Source of the DNA: Alphaproteobacteria bacterium
GTDB taxonomy: Bacteria > Pseudomonadota > Alphaproteobacteria > Micavibrionales > Micavibrionaceae
Direction of reading: 5' to 3'
NCBI GenBank assembly: GCA_018399685.1
Contig: JAGYOK010000010.1
Coordinates: forward strand, 1 to 56,805
Length of the DNA stretch: 56,805 nucleotides
The notes beneath the pieces are model-generated. The model did not search any database, was not told the DNA's origin, and saw nothing but the letters and a program-made list of their open reading frames with translations. Shown here piece by piece: positions 28,533 through 37,167 of this stretch. The translations under genes were made by a program, and so were the position numbers. Position 1 is the first letter of the stretch. Each line of letters opens with the position of its first letter.

Positions 28533-30235
28533 TGTTGGCCTGGTTCCTTTTTGATTCTTGCGTTTTCTTTTTTCCTGTAAAGGTCATAGCGCATTAAGCC
28601 TTCCCCGGGCATTTTTGCATACATGTAGTCTAGGCGATCAACCATTTCCGATTTTTCAAGTTCATAGCGATCCCATATGGGAGTGAATAATTCTGGTGCT
28701 TTTTCAATGGTATAGCTACGTAAGTCGAATAATTTTTCACGATTGGCGGGGTTGGGGATATGGGCGACGAAAATTAGTTTTGGATCATGGCGTTCAAAAT
28801 CTTCAGCTATCATTTTCATGTATTTGTTGATAGCAGCATCAAGCTCTTCTTGCGAAAGGGTAGATGGTTTCCCCTCATCCAGAGATTTTTGTGCGTTAAG
28901 CATTTTGGGGATAAACCATTGGTATGGGAAACGCAGAGCATTGTTTGCCCCAGTGTATATTTGCAGTTCCTGTGTGATGTTCAGGACATCATTTAGCATT
29001 ATAAAAGTACAATCGTCCCTGTATTTGGTGATGCATTGCTCAATTCTATTGACGAATTCGGTGTTTTTGTAATCGGCATGTGTGTAGCTGTGCGTGTGCG
29101 GGAGGGCATAACTCTTGATCACTAGTGCGAACAAAGCAGCCATGGGCAGGATAAAGCTGGCGGCTCGTGCGGTTATGCTTGGTATTTTTGGTTTGCGCAA
29201 AGCATTGATACTTGCATAAATGCTGTAGCTTACCAGCAGTATGGCCGTACTGTATAAAAACATGTCCGCGGGCAGGGCGTGATAAGCCCAGCCTTTTCCT
29301 TGCATAATAAAAGGTATGAAGCATAACGCCGTGATAAGTGAAAACGCGGAGATCAGACTTGGGGCGTTCTTAAAAAACAGTTGGGCAATAAAGAAGGGAA
29401 CAATGGCTTTTAATATAAGGATGACACCAGTAGCTACAACTTTTTCCGAAATATCCGAAGCGTAATAGGTTATGACGTCCGGTAGAATGATTGTAAGGAA
29501 ATCTGCAAAAAAGAAGAATAATACGGCGATATAGCCAATAGCCATTCCCGCCAGCCACAAAAAATCTTTATCAAATACAACACTTAGGCGGCGCTGTGTC
29601 AGGCTTCTGTGAATAAAAATACATGCGGGGACTATGCCAAAATGTGGCTTGATTAGAATAAAAAAGCTTCCGGCTGCAAGGACGCTGATTTTTAGTGCGT
29701 TTGGCAGGGTTGTTTTGCGGGTGATTAGGATTTGCGTAAGAACAAGCGGGAACAGAGCCATTCCAAGTAAATGATCTTTTTGGCCGAAATCGTAGTCGGC
29801 TAGCATGGTGTTGGCATAGAGATATGCACTCAAAATTATAATGCGTTGTTCAACACCAAGCTCTTTGAAATATGTCAGGAGTTTTGCCACAGCTGCTAGC
29901 GAAAGTGCAAGCAGGCTCAGGGCGTATATGCTGATAGCGTAATATATTGGAATGCCTGTGAACTTTGCCAGCGCGGCAGCTGGGATCTGAGCCATAATAC
30001 TCAAAGGCATGTTTGTATCGTAATAGGCCTCACTCATGCGCAAGCCATCAAGCATACGCCCGGCTGATAGTGTGATATAGGTGACATCGGTATTGGGGAC
30101 CTGTTCCCAATAGCTGCTCAGCCATGGAATCAGGATAAGGCACAGGGCAAAAAAGGAAGCTGTGCAAAAAAACGCGAAGGATTTTTCCTGATAAGCGAGT
30201 GTATTTGCTTTTCTCATTATTTTGTGTCTCGTCAT
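28529..30235 (-). CDS. multi-pass membrane protein, GT-C glycosyltransferase-like
   Basis: 568 residues with about 10-12 membrane helices. The first periplasmic loop reads VPNTDVTYITLSAGRMLDG followed by YYDTNMPLS, with acidic residues placed as in GT-C (ArnT/family 39-like) glycosyltransferases that use lipid-linked sugars. A soluble C-terminal part of about 190 residues follows (CITKYRDDCTFIMLND, DRLDYMYAKMPGEG). No close family recognised. It lies inside the ilv operon, 25 bp after ilvB and overlapping ilvN by four bases, so it must be cotranscribed with them. That is an unusual place for such a gene. Confidence 0.7.
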   Translation of the reverse strand: MTRHKIMRKANTLAYQEKSFAFFCTASFFALCLILIPWLSSYWEQVPNTDVTYITLSAGRMLDGLRMSEAYYDTNMPLSIMAQIPAAALAKFTGIPIYYAISIYALSLLALSLAAVAKLLTYFKELGVEQRIIILSAYLYANTMLADYDFGQKDHLLGMALFPLVLTQILITRKTTLPNALKISVLAAGSFFILIKPHFGIVPACIFIHRSLTQRRLSVVFDKDFLWLAGMAIGYIAVLFFFFADFLTIILPDVITYYASDISEKVVATGVILILKAIVPFFIAQLFFKNAPSLISAFSLITALCFIPFIMQGKGWAYHALPADMFLYSTAILLVSYSIYASINALRKPKIPSITARAASFILPMAALFALVIKSYALPHTHSYTHADYKNTEFVNRIEQCITKYRDDCTFIMLNDVLNITQELQIYTGANNALRFPYQWFIPKMLNAQKSLDEGKPSTLSQEELDAAINKYMKMIAEDFERHDPKLIFVAHIPNPANREKLFDLRSYTIEKAPELFTPIWDRYELEKSEMVDRLDYMYAKMPGEGLMRYDLYRKKENARIKKEPGQQ

Positions 30236-30260
30236 TAGCTTTTGATTCTTGTTTGATATG

Positions 30261-32069
30261 TTATACTAGCTTTTTATCAAATTTATCGACTTCTGGCGAC
30301 AGGATCATGTCATTATGTGCACGTCCTGAAGGAATCATCGGGAAGCAGTTTTCTTCTGGAGCAATATGTATATCGACCATGGTAAAGCAATCACTGACAA
30401 GCATTTCTTCCAGAACCTTATCGAGTTCACTAACGTTTTTGGCTCGCAAGCCTTTGCCTCCGTAAGATTCCACCAGTGAAACAAAGTCTGGCTGGGTGGC
30501 GGTGCTTGTTTCAGAATAGCGCTTACCGTGCAGCAATTCTTGCCATTGGCGCACCATTCCCATCCACTCATTGTTCATAATAATAATTTTTGCAGGAAGG
30601 TTATATTGTATGGCTGTGCCGATTTCCTGGATGTTCATCTGTACGGAAGCGTCGCCAACAATGCCGATAATTTGAGAATCGGGATGGGCTTTTTGAGCGC
30701 CAATCGCAGCGGGCATCCCATATCCCATTGTTCCTAAACCGCCAGATGTAAGCCAGTGGTTTGGCTCATCAACAGGGAGGAACTGAGCCGCCCACATCTG
30801 ATGCTGGCCGACGTCGGTTGCGAATATGACATCTTGACCCGTCGCTTCTTTGTGTTTTTCAACGTGGTGACGCAGGCGTTCAAGCGCGTATTGCGGCTTG
30901 ATGATTTTGTCATCTTTCTTATAAGTCAGACAGTTTTTGTTGCGCCAGATATTAATTTGTTTCCACCACTCTTTAAGGGATTTTTGATCGGCTTCATATC
31001 CTTTTTTGTTCCATATTTCGATCATGGCGCTTAGTGCGCGTTGTGCATCTGAAACAATGGGAACATCAATTTGAATGTTTTTATTAATGGAGCTTGCATC
31101 AATGTCGATATGAATTTTTTTGGAATCAGGTGAAAACTTTTCAGGCAATCCCGTTACGCGGTCGTCAAAACGCGCACCAATGCAAATCATAACGTCACAG
31201 TCATGCATAGCCATATTGGCTTCGTAAGTTCCGTGCATCCCAAGCATGCCGAGCCATTGTTTATCATGCCCAGAATAGGCTCCCAAGCCCATAAGAGTAG
31301 AGGTGATAGGGAAGCCAGTTTGTTGCACAAACTCGCGCAGCAATTTGCTGGCTAAATGGCCGGAATTAATGATCCCACCTCCTGTATAGAAGATGGGGCG
31401 TCTGGCATTGGCAATAAGGTCTACAGCAGTTTTAATAGCCTCAATATCAGGGTTGATATTAGGCTGGTAATGAGTGTGCATTTTTGCGCTTTTGGCACAT
31501 GTGTAAGTGCCTTTGTCAAATTGAACATCCTTTGGAATATCAATAACAACCGGGCCGGGGCGACCTGATTTGGCAATATGGAACGCTTCGTGGACTGCGC
31601 TGGCAAGATCATTCACATCTTTAATAAGATAGTTATGCTTTGTGCAAGCGCGGGTAATGCCAACTGTGTCGGCTTCTTGAAACGCATCTGTTCCTATTAA
31701 GAAGGTTGGAACCTGACCCGTCAGACAGACAATCGGAATGGAATCAAGCATGGCATCGGTTAAACCGGTCACTGCGTTTGTCGCGCCGGGTCCAGAGGTT
31801 ACCAGTGCACAGCCAACTTTGCCGGTAGAGCGGGCGTAGCCTTCAGCCGCGTGCAAAGCGCCTTGTTCATGGCGCACGAGAATATGTTTGATGTCGCTTT
31901 GCTGGAACAGCGCATCATAGACAGGCAAGACCGCGCCGCCGGGATATCCGAAAACTGTGTCGACTCCTTGTTCCTTCAGCGCCCTTAGAATCATCTGCGC
32001 TCCGGTCATCTGCTCTTTCTCCGCAATAATAATTGGTTTCTTCGCTGGCTTTGTTTTCGTGGTGCTCAT
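30261..32069 (-). CDS. ilvB: acetolactate synthase large (catalytic) subunit
   Basis: ThDP-dependent enzyme for the first common step of branched-chain amino acid synthesis. The N-terminal pyrimidine-binding domain holds the catalytic glutamate in [16 protein letters not shown]; the central domain binds FAD; the C-terminal domain has the ThDP motif [22 protein letters not shown] ending in NN. 602 residues. AGGA precedes the ATG at a good distance. A leader peptide and terminator lie just upstream, so expression is very likely attenuated by charged branched-chain tRNAs. Confidence 0.97.
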   Translation of the reverse strand: MSTTKTKPAKKPIIIAEKEQMTGAQMILRALKEQGVDTVFGYPGGAVLPVYDALFQQSDIKHILVRHEQGALHAAEGYARSTGKVGCALVTSGPGATNAVTGLTDAMLDSIPIVCLTGQVPTFLIGTDAFQEADTVGITRACTKHNYLIKDVNDLASAVHEAFHIAKSGRPGPVVIDIPKDVQFDKGTYTCAKSAKMHTHYQPNINPDIEAIKTAVDLIANARRPIFYTGGGIINSGHLASKLLREFVQQTGFPITSTLMGLGAYSGHDKQWLGMLGMHGTYEANMAMHDCDVMICIGARFDDRVTGLPEKFSPDSKKIHIDIDASSINKNIQIDVPIVSDAQRALSAMIEIWNKKGYEADQKSLKEWWKQINIWRNKNCLTYKKDDKIIKPQYALERLRHHVEKHKEATGQDVIFATDVGQHQMWAAQFLPVDEPNHWLTSGGLGTMGYGMPAAIGAQKAHPDSQIIGIVGDASVQMNIQEIGTAIQYNLPAKIIIMNNEWMGMVRQWQELLHGKRYSETSTATQPDFVSLVESYGGKGLRAKNVSELDKVLEEMLVSDCFTMVDIHIAPEENCFPMIPSGRAHNDMILSPEVDKFDKKLV

Positions 32070-32145
32070 TTTGTTCGTTCCTATATTCTAAAGGTTCCAT
32101 AATTTAAAGTGCCTGTTTTTTGTTTGTATATAAGTTCCAAGACAT

Positions 32146-32174
32146 AAAAAAACGCCCCTTTTTCAAGAGGGGCG
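32146..32174 (-). terminator. attenuator terminator of the ilv operon
   Basis: On the minus strand CGCCCC pairs with GGGGCG around a 10-nt loop and is followed by seven T. It ends about 75 nt before the ilvB start and 30 nt after the leader-peptide stop. Its 3' arm (AAAGGGGCG) is repeated inside the leader reading frame, so the leader copy can pair with the 5' arm and form an antiterminator of about 10 bp. Confidence 0.85.
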
Positions 32175-32202
32175 CTGCTTTTAAAAAATGATTTTGTTTA
32201 TA

Positions 32203-32289
32203 TCAACAATGCGCACGCCCCTTTCGCCCTTCCAGAATGACTACCAGGAGGACGAGCAGAATGTTCACAATGTTAAAAATCATATTCAT
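32203..32289 (-). CDS. ilv leader peptide (branched-chain attenuator)
   Basis: A 28-codon reading frame upstream of ilvB. Residues 10-19 are ILLVLLVVIL: ten regulatory codons in a row for the three branched-chain amino acids, preceded by further Ile and Val codons. It ends with basic codons whose RNA (AAAGGGGCG) is also the antiterminator strand. Ribosome stalling in the run would free this strand to pair with the 5' arm of the terminator, allowing ilvB expression when Ile, Leu or Val tRNAs are uncharged. This is the classical logic of ilvBN and ilvGMEDA leaders in enteric bacteria. A ribosome binding site is weak (AGGG 14 nt upstream), the main doubt. Confidence 0.8.
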   Translation of the reverse strand: MNMIFNIVNILLVLLVVILEGRKGRAHC

Positions 32290-32381
32290 AAGAGGCAGGT
32301 TAACCCTAAATCGGGAAACAGTGCAAGAATTTTTTTACCGTTCCATTTTTCCTGTGCACGTTGTTATTTTGCGCCTTACGT

Positions 32382-32387
32382 AGTATA
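32382..32387 (-). promoter_or_regulatory. candidate -10 element of the ilv promoter
   Basis: TATACT on the minus strand, which would start a transcript near 32375 and give a leader of about 230 nt to the attenuator. No good -35 element stands 16-18 bp upstream (best is TAAACA), so it may need an activator or be wrong. Confidence 0.3.
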
Positions 32388-32537
32388 GCTAAGCTGCGCT
32401 GCGATGTTTACACCTTGAGCAAAAAATTGGTTTGCCTATTAATTAGGTGGATCCGGGTCTTAATTTCAGATATTGACCACAATCATAAATACAATATAAA
32501 AGAATATATTATAGCAAAAACATTTTTTGGATTGATT

Positions 32538-33374
32538 ATGAAGAATATATCTACTGTATTAATGGTATTGGTATTAGTTGGGTGTAAAACAACAGGGACG
32601 TTGCAGCCAATGGCGACTAGCTATCAGAAGGAAATTATTAGAGATGGCGCACAATCATTACTCTCACAAAAAAAGCATACTGTTATGGTGGCTTCAAATT
32701 CAGAGATAGTTGAGAGTTCTGGTAGAGCTTCTTTTATTGTCGTTGTTAGTAATGGGTCAACAGAAGATTTTCTTTTTTCTCCGTCTAATATATTAGCAAC
32801 GGCTAAGGTTCCCCATAAAGATACTTTAAGAGATATGAAAGCGAATAATAACAACGACCAGAACGTCAATGATGTACTTTCAAAAGTCACAATAGAACAA
32901 GAGCTGCATGTTTATACGTATGAGGAACTTGTAAAAGAAGAAGAGAGAAGGGCTGCCATGGAGGCTTTAGCTTTAGCTCTTGGTAGTGTAGGACGATCCA
33001 TGCAAGCATCTAGTGCTGGTTGTCAGAGTGGATATGGCACTGTCAATACCTATGGAACATATGGCTCTTCTTTTGGAACTTATAACTATTCAGGATATAA
33101 CCATGCAGCAGCGAATGCTGCAAGAAACGTTGCTCAAGCTCAAACAAATGCGGAATTCAGTAGTGCTGCGGCAGAATCACAGGCAAATCGTGTAAGGTTA
33201 AAAAATATTATATTAAAAGAAAATACTTTGCTGCCTAGTGGGTCTTGTGGCGGAATTGTTGAAATTCAAATGCCCTCTTTTTCAGGCGATCTAAGTTCTA
33301 TCCCGATAAACATAGAAGTTGTGGCTGATAGCGAGGTGCATAATTTTCACTATCGTTTCACTCGTAATCCTTAA
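32538..33374 (+). CDS. lipoprotein, unknown
   Basis: 278 residues. A lipoprotein signal peptide ends at the lipobox LVGC. The mature protein has an N-terminal beta-rich part, a Gly/Tyr/Ser-rich stretch (TVNTYGTYGSSFGTYNYSGY) and an Ala/Gln-rich helix after it, then a C-terminal beta domain. No family recognised. An ATG much further upstream is in frame but lies inside the ilv leader region and lacks export features. The base composition is more AT-rich than the neighbours. Together with the following large RNA it separates miaA from ilvB, which are often close in alphaproteobacteria, so it may be an insertion. Confidence 0.75.
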   Translation: MKNISTVLMVLVLVGCKTTGTLQPMATSYQKEIIRDGAQSLLSQKKHTVMVASNSEIVESSGRASFIVVVSNGSTEDFLFSPSNILATAKVPHKDTLRDMKANNNNDQNVNDVLSKVTIEQELHVYTYEELVKEEERRAAMEALALALGSVGRSMQASSAGCQSGYGTVNTYGTYGSSFGTYNYSGYNHAAANAARNVAQAQTNAEFSSAAAESQANRVRLKNIILKENTLLPSGSCGGIVEIQMPSFSGDLSSIPINIEVVADSEVHNFHYRFTRNP

Positions 33375-33424
33375 TTGGTTGTTATGTGTGTATCTTAAAT
33401 TGGGGCAATCATAACCCAAATAGT

Positions 33425-33458
33425 AAAAGCCCCCCAGTGCAAGCACTGAGAGGCTTTT
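33425..33458 (-). terminator. terminator hairpin of the large RNA
   Basis: Read on the minus strand the 15-bp stem is unbroken: AAAAGCC UCUC AGUG with CACU GGGG GGCUUUU, counting two U-G pairs. On the plus strand the same positions are C-A mismatches. It can still work weakly on the plus strand behind the lipoprotein gene. Confidence 0.65.
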
Positions 33459-34264
33459 GTTCGTATCAATCCCAGGACATAAGGAGCTACCATCCACATT
33501 ACGCACGGGGCGCCAATTAGTCGGTAGTGTGCCTACCTTTGACCATAAAGAACGGGTTTCGCATCTTTACAATCAAGACAGGGGACAAAGATTAGTCGGG
33601 CGGGTTAAGGCCTTTTCGTCAATGTCACTCACATGCATATCAGCCAAATCATAACGCCACAGGACGTTTTTCCTTGAATGATATGGCTTATCCCTTTCAA
33701 GCGATTGACCTTCATAGAAGATCTAAGTCACCTGATTGAAATAAGCTGTACCTCAGTAAACGGAGCGCCTAGGGCGTGATTTATCGTGGTACACACAAAG
33801 ACATCCAGTTTCCAGAAACTCCGAAGAGTTAAGTCTAAAAGATGCCGTTTTGTATCTTTCAAATAGATGCTGTGAAGCAGTATTTAATAGATACGGTTTT
33901 TATATCCTTTAACAGATACTAGGCGAAGGTGCGGATGGAGGCTCCGTTAGGAGGCTATCCTTTCGGGGAAGCAACCATATGATCGACTTCCACCCTTCGT
34001 CCTATCTGCTGTGTCTTCCAACTATCAAAACAGACCAAAATAACAAGTTACCCTGGCAGGTATCTCGAGGAATTAAAGACATCTCATAGAGAGCCTGAAA
34101 ACCCGCAAGATACGCTTAGACGTATACCTTCTAAAGTAGCTTTCCCGATCATTTTCATTACTATCCTGAGCATGAACCTAAGTCTGTGCCTAAGGAGTAA
34201 CGTACGAAGTCCGGCTACTCTTTGACAGGTCACCCTGCCGTAAAAAGGAATGTATCCTTTGAAT
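33425..34264 (-). ncRNA. candidate large structured noncoding RNA, about 840 nt
   Basis: The region has no protein gene on either strand, yet the minus strand folds into a dense set of helices. Seen directly: CAGG-GUGA-CCUG (34237-34226, GNRA loop); GAGUAGC/GUUACUC (34220-34214 with 34201-34195); CGAAGG/CCUUCG (33999 with 33924) enclosing a bulged hairpin (33991-33967) and CUCC/GGAG; GUAUCU/AGAUAC (33894 with 33852) enclosing two further stems; AACUC-UUCG-GAGUU (33830-33817); and three long-range helices that abut without a spare base: UGUACC/GGUACA (33793-33747), GCUUAU/AUAAGC (33746-33686), CAUAUCA/UGAUAUG (33685-33636). Several stems need G-U pairs that become A-C on the other strand, so the minus strand is the RNA. 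Promoter-like and terminator sequences bound it. Family unknown; known giants such as GOLLD, ROOL, OLE or an intron are untested. Confidence 0.65.
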
Positions 34265-34270
34265 GATTTA

Positions 34271-34299
34271 AATATGCCTTGATTTCAGAAGCTTGGCAA
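34271..34299 (-). promoter_or_regulatory. candidate promoter of the large RNA
   Basis: On the minus strand TTGCCA (34299-34294) and CATATT (34276-34271) are 17 bp apart, predicting a start near 34264. It lies 31 bp from the nearest DnaA-box-like site. Confidence 0.4.
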
Positions 34300-34329
34300 C
34301 AATTTTCTTATATTTTTCAATGCACTAGA

Positions 34330-34404
34330 TTGTCCACATGGAATAGCAGTGGATAAATTAAAAGAATCAGCTGCTCACGATTTTTATCCACAAGATGTGG
34401 ATAA
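34330..34404. other. cluster of four DnaA-box-like sites
   Basis: TTATCCACA at 34384-34392 and its exact reverse complement at 34396-34404 are perfect DnaA boxes facing each other across 3 bp. TTGTCCACA at 34330-34338 and AGTGGATAA at 34348-34356 each differ from consensus by one base and also face each other. AT-rich sequence flanks the cluster, and GANTC sites (GAATC near 34363 and 34457, GATTC near 34493) follow. It could be a replication origin, a DnaA-titrating or DnaA-reactivating site, or a DnaA-controlled promoter. dnaA, hemE, gidA and parAB are not in the window, and gene directions do not diverge here. Confidence 0.6.
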
Positions 34405-34502
34405 ACTTGTGGGGGTTTCTTTCATGGAGTGTTGGAAGTATGGCCGAATATGTATACGAATCACTGATAAAAGGGAAGAAAAAAATGAAAAAGATTCGTT
34501 TT

Positions 34503-35444
34503 TTATGTGGTCTTTTTGGCTGTTTCCTTATCTATTCCTTTGTTAAGGAGCTGATTTTTAAACCACGTGATTTGCTGCTTTGCGTACTGTCGTGTGCGAG
34601 CCTGAGCCTTTTCGATTGATTCGTTTTTGCTTATTTCACCTTTTATGTAGGATAGAAGCTCCCGGTATCCCAAGGCCTTGAGGAGGGGAACGTTATGATG
34701 AATTTCTCCTCTTTCCACGCGCTTTGCAAATGATTCGACTTCATCCAGCGCGCCGTTATCCACCATCCAGACGAATCGGTCGTTACAGCGCTGGTGGAGA
34801 ATCGGGCGATCGGGGATGATAACTTCAATTTCAAAATGCCAGTTATCGGGAGGGGCGATGAGGGGGAGTTTCTGCCATTCGGCGAGAGATTTTCCCGTGG
34901 CTTCCAATACTTCCCATGCGCGCACGAGGCGGGCGGTATGGAAGGGGTGAAAGCGTGCAGCCATAACAGGGTCGCGTTTGGCCAGTTCTTCGTGAAAAGC
35001 CGGATTGCCGAGCTTTTGTTGTCGAATCATAGCAGCATCGCGAACCTCTTGTGGTATGTCGGGAATGGGGGACAGGCCATCAGTGAGTGCTTTTATATAC
35101 AATCCAGAGCCGCCAACAATGATGGGGGTTTTGTTTTGTCCAATAACTTTGTGGATGAGAGGTTCTACCATTTCGCGCCAGTTCCCTGCGCTACAGGCTT
35201 CATTGGGGTGTAAGGCGCTGTAGAGGAGATGAGGTGCTTTTTTGAGGTCTTCTTCAGGCGGTTGTGCGGTCAGCATATGCAGCCCGTCATAGATTTGCAT
35301 CGAGTCACAGTTGATAATTACACCATTAGTTTCTTGGGCAATCTCTATTGCACGTGAGGATTTGCCGCTGGCCGTTGGCCCGCCGATAATATAGATGGTC
35401 TGCTTATCTGTGTCTTGTCGTTTTTTCACCATAATGCGCGGCAT
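34503..35444 (-). CDS. miaA: tRNA dimethylallyltransferase
   Basis: Transfers a dimethylallyl group to adenosine 37 of tRNAs that read codons starting with U. The P-loop GGPTASGKSS is near residue 21, followed by NCDSMQIYDGL with the catalytic aspartate, and GGSGLYIKALTDGL. The tRNA-binding part includes the conserved RQYAKQQITWFKNQ near the C-terminus. 313 residues, normal. No clear ribosome binding site; the start could be the ATG four codons later. It lies downstream of degP behind that gene's terminator. Confidence 0.95.
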   Translation of the reverse strand: MPRIMVKKRQDTDKQTIYIIGGPTASGKSSRAIEIAQETNGVIINCDSMQIYDGLHMLTAQPPEEDLKKAPHLLYSALHPNEACSAGNWREMVEPLIHKVIGQNKTPIIVGGSGLYIKALTDGLSPIPDIPQEVRDAAMIRQQKLGNPAFHEELAKRDPVMAARFHPFHTARLVRAWEVLEATGKSLAEWQKLPLIAPPDNWHFEIEVIIPDRPILHQRCNDRFVWMVDNGALDEVESFAKRVERGEIHHNVPLLKALGYRELLSYIKGEISKNESIEKAQARTRQYAKQQITWFKNQLLNKGIDKETAKKTT

Positions 35445-35474
35445 ATAACCATATTTGACGAGATATTGGAAATA

Positions 35475-35507
35475 AAAACCCCTCCGCAGGTATTAGGGAG
35501 GGGTTTT
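35475..35507 (-). terminator. intrinsic terminator after degP
   Basis: An 11-bp perfect stem (35475-35485 with 35497-35507) ends in TTTTTATTT on the minus strand. T-runs exist on both sides, so it may be bidirectional, but it sits 27 bp behind the degP stop codon. Confidence 0.85.
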
Positions 35508-35533
35508 GTTTATAAATGAAGCGGTTTATTGAA

Positions 35534-37066
35534 CTATTCTTCTTCATGCTTTATGCGCAGAGCTACAAAACGCATATTACCTTTGTTATTAATCAACAAT
35601 AGAACAGATTTGCGGCCATTTGCTTTGGCTTTTTCAATAATATCTGCAACATTTTCAGCTTGGTTTACGGGCTGTTGATTTACCTCAACAATAACATCTC
35701 CCATCATAAGCCCCTTTTTAGCGGCTTCAGAGACCGGATCGACGTCACTTATCAATACACCTTCAGTATCATCAGAGAGGTTAAGGCTGTTGCGCAGGGC
35801 GTTTGTAAGAGTTTTTAAGGTAAAGCCCATCATCTCTACTTTGACGCCAGTGTCCATGGATTTGGGCTTGTCGGTTTTAATTAATCCTTCATCCTCGGCC
35901 TTTTCCAATTCACCAATAGTGACGTTTGTTGTGTGCTTTTTATTGTCGCGCCAATAGACGATTTTTACCTTTGTTCCGACATCGTATTCAGCAATAGTGC
36001 GCGGGAGCGCTCTTGTTTCTTTTATCGTCTGATCGTTGACTTCAAGGATAATATCTCCGGCCTCGATGCCGCTTTGTTTGGCCGGGCCGTCATCGTTGAC
36101 GCTGGCCACCAGCGCTCCTGTGGCTTTATCAAGCCCTAGAGCCTCGGCTATTTCATCTGTAACGCGTTGAATACGGACACCAAGCCATCCGCGGCGTGTC
36201 CGGCCATATTTGATAATCTGGTCGATGACAGGTTCAGCAAGAGAAGATGGTATAGAAAAACCTATGCCTACCGAGCCTCCGGTTGGGCTGTATATGGCTG
36301 TGTTAATGCCGATAACCTCCCCTTTAAGATTAAAGAGCGGCCCCCCGGAGTTCCCCCGGTTAATAGAGGCGTCTGTCTGGATGTAATCATCATAAGGGCC
36401 GGAGTGTATGTCGCGTGCCCGTGCGGAAACAATACCGGCAGTTACGCTGCCACCAAGGCCAAACGGGTTGCCGATTGCGAGCGTCCAGTCACCTACGCGT
36501 AGTTCATCACTATCGCCAAAAGAGACCGAGGTCAGATCCATATCTCCGGTTTCGACCTGTAAAATAGCAATATCCGTTTTTTCGTCTGTGCCGATGAGTT
36601 TTGCGTCTACGGTTACATCATTGGCGAAAGTGACGCGGATATCTTGGGCGTCACCAATAACATGGTTGTTTGTGACGATATATCCTTTTTCTGCGTCAAT
36701 GATAAAGCCTGAACCCAATGATGCCGAGGGCAGGGAAGGTATGTTAGTGCCGCCCTGACGTTCCATAAATTCCTTAAAGAAATCATCAAAAGGTGAGTTT
36801 TCCGGAAATTGCGGTATTTCAGGAAAGTTCTTCGGTACAACTATTTTTTGTGTTGAAGAGATATTGACTACACTTGGCGAGAGCTTTGCGGCCAGATCAG
36901 CGAAACTGGCCGGAATCATCAGCACCGCTTTTGTTTCAGCCGCCTGTGATTGTGTGACGGGTAGAGAATTAACCCCCGCGCTTGCGGCGGTTTCCTGTGC
37001 ACTAGCACTAGATGCCCAAAAAAAACTGCACATGCACATGGCAGAAGCTATATGAATGATTCGCAT
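35534..37066 (-). CDS. degP: periplasmic serine protease, DegP/HtrA family
   Basis: Degrades or refolds damaged envelope proteins. A signal peptide ends near SSASAQE. The trypsin-like domain has the triad His135 (TNNH), Asp165 (KTDIAIL) and Ser240 (GNSGGP). Two PDZ domains follow (about residues 300-385 and 405-500). 510 residues, typical. AGGAG precedes the ATG. It follows hflK and hflC on the same strand, the usual alphaproteobacterial arrangement linking membrane protease control with periplasmic quality control. degQ is possible by family. Confidence 0.93.
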   Translation of the reverse strand: MRIIHIASAMCMCSFFWASSASAQETAASAGVNSLPVTQSQAAETKAVLMIPASFADLAAKLSPSVVNISSTQKIVVPKNFPEIPQFPENSPFDDFFKEFMERQGGTNIPSLPSASLGSGFIIDAEKGYIVTNNHVIGDAQDIRVTFANDVTVDAKLIGTDEKTDIAILQVETGDMDLTSVSFGDSDELRVGDWTLAIGNPFGLGGSVTAGIVSARARDIHSGPYDDYIQTDASINRGNSGGPLFNLKGEVIGINTAIYSPTGGSVGIGFSIPSSLAEPVIDQIIKYGRTRRGWLGVRIQRVTDEIAEALGLDKATGALVASVNDDGPAKQSGIEAGDIILEVNDQTIKETRALPRTIAEYDVGTKVKIVYWRDNKKHTTNVTIGELEKAEDEGLIKTDKPKSMDTGVKVEMMGFTLKTLTNALRNSLNLSDDTEGVLISDVDPVSEAAKKGLMMGDVIVEVNQQPVNQAENVADIIEKAKANGRKSVLLLINNKGNMRFVALRIKHEEE

Positions 37067-37167
37067 AGTTTAGACTCCTAAAGTTATTTAAGTTTCAAAA
37101 ACCATATAATCAGGTTGCGTGGCATCCTTTTAAAACACGAATAATTCTTATTGTTCCTGATTATTCT

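Noticed and set aside
32188-32388. 66-codon plus-strand reading frame opposite the ilv leader
   Set aside because: It is the reverse of the leader peptide and attenuator, with no start signal.
34201-34240. Plus-strand resemblance to the 5' end of RNase P RNA (GAAGTCCGGCTAC)
   Set aside because: Nothing resembling the rest of RNase P RNA follows on the plus strand, and the helices found here need the minus strand.
33425-34264. Group I or group II intron
   Set aside because: No domain V hairpin, no maturase, no split gene, and no clear P7/R/S elements. It remains to be tested with models but is not the reading of the sequence.
34349-34546. 65-codon plus-strand reading frame over the DnaA boxes
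   Set aside because: No ribosome binding site, odd composition, and it overlaps the end of miaA.
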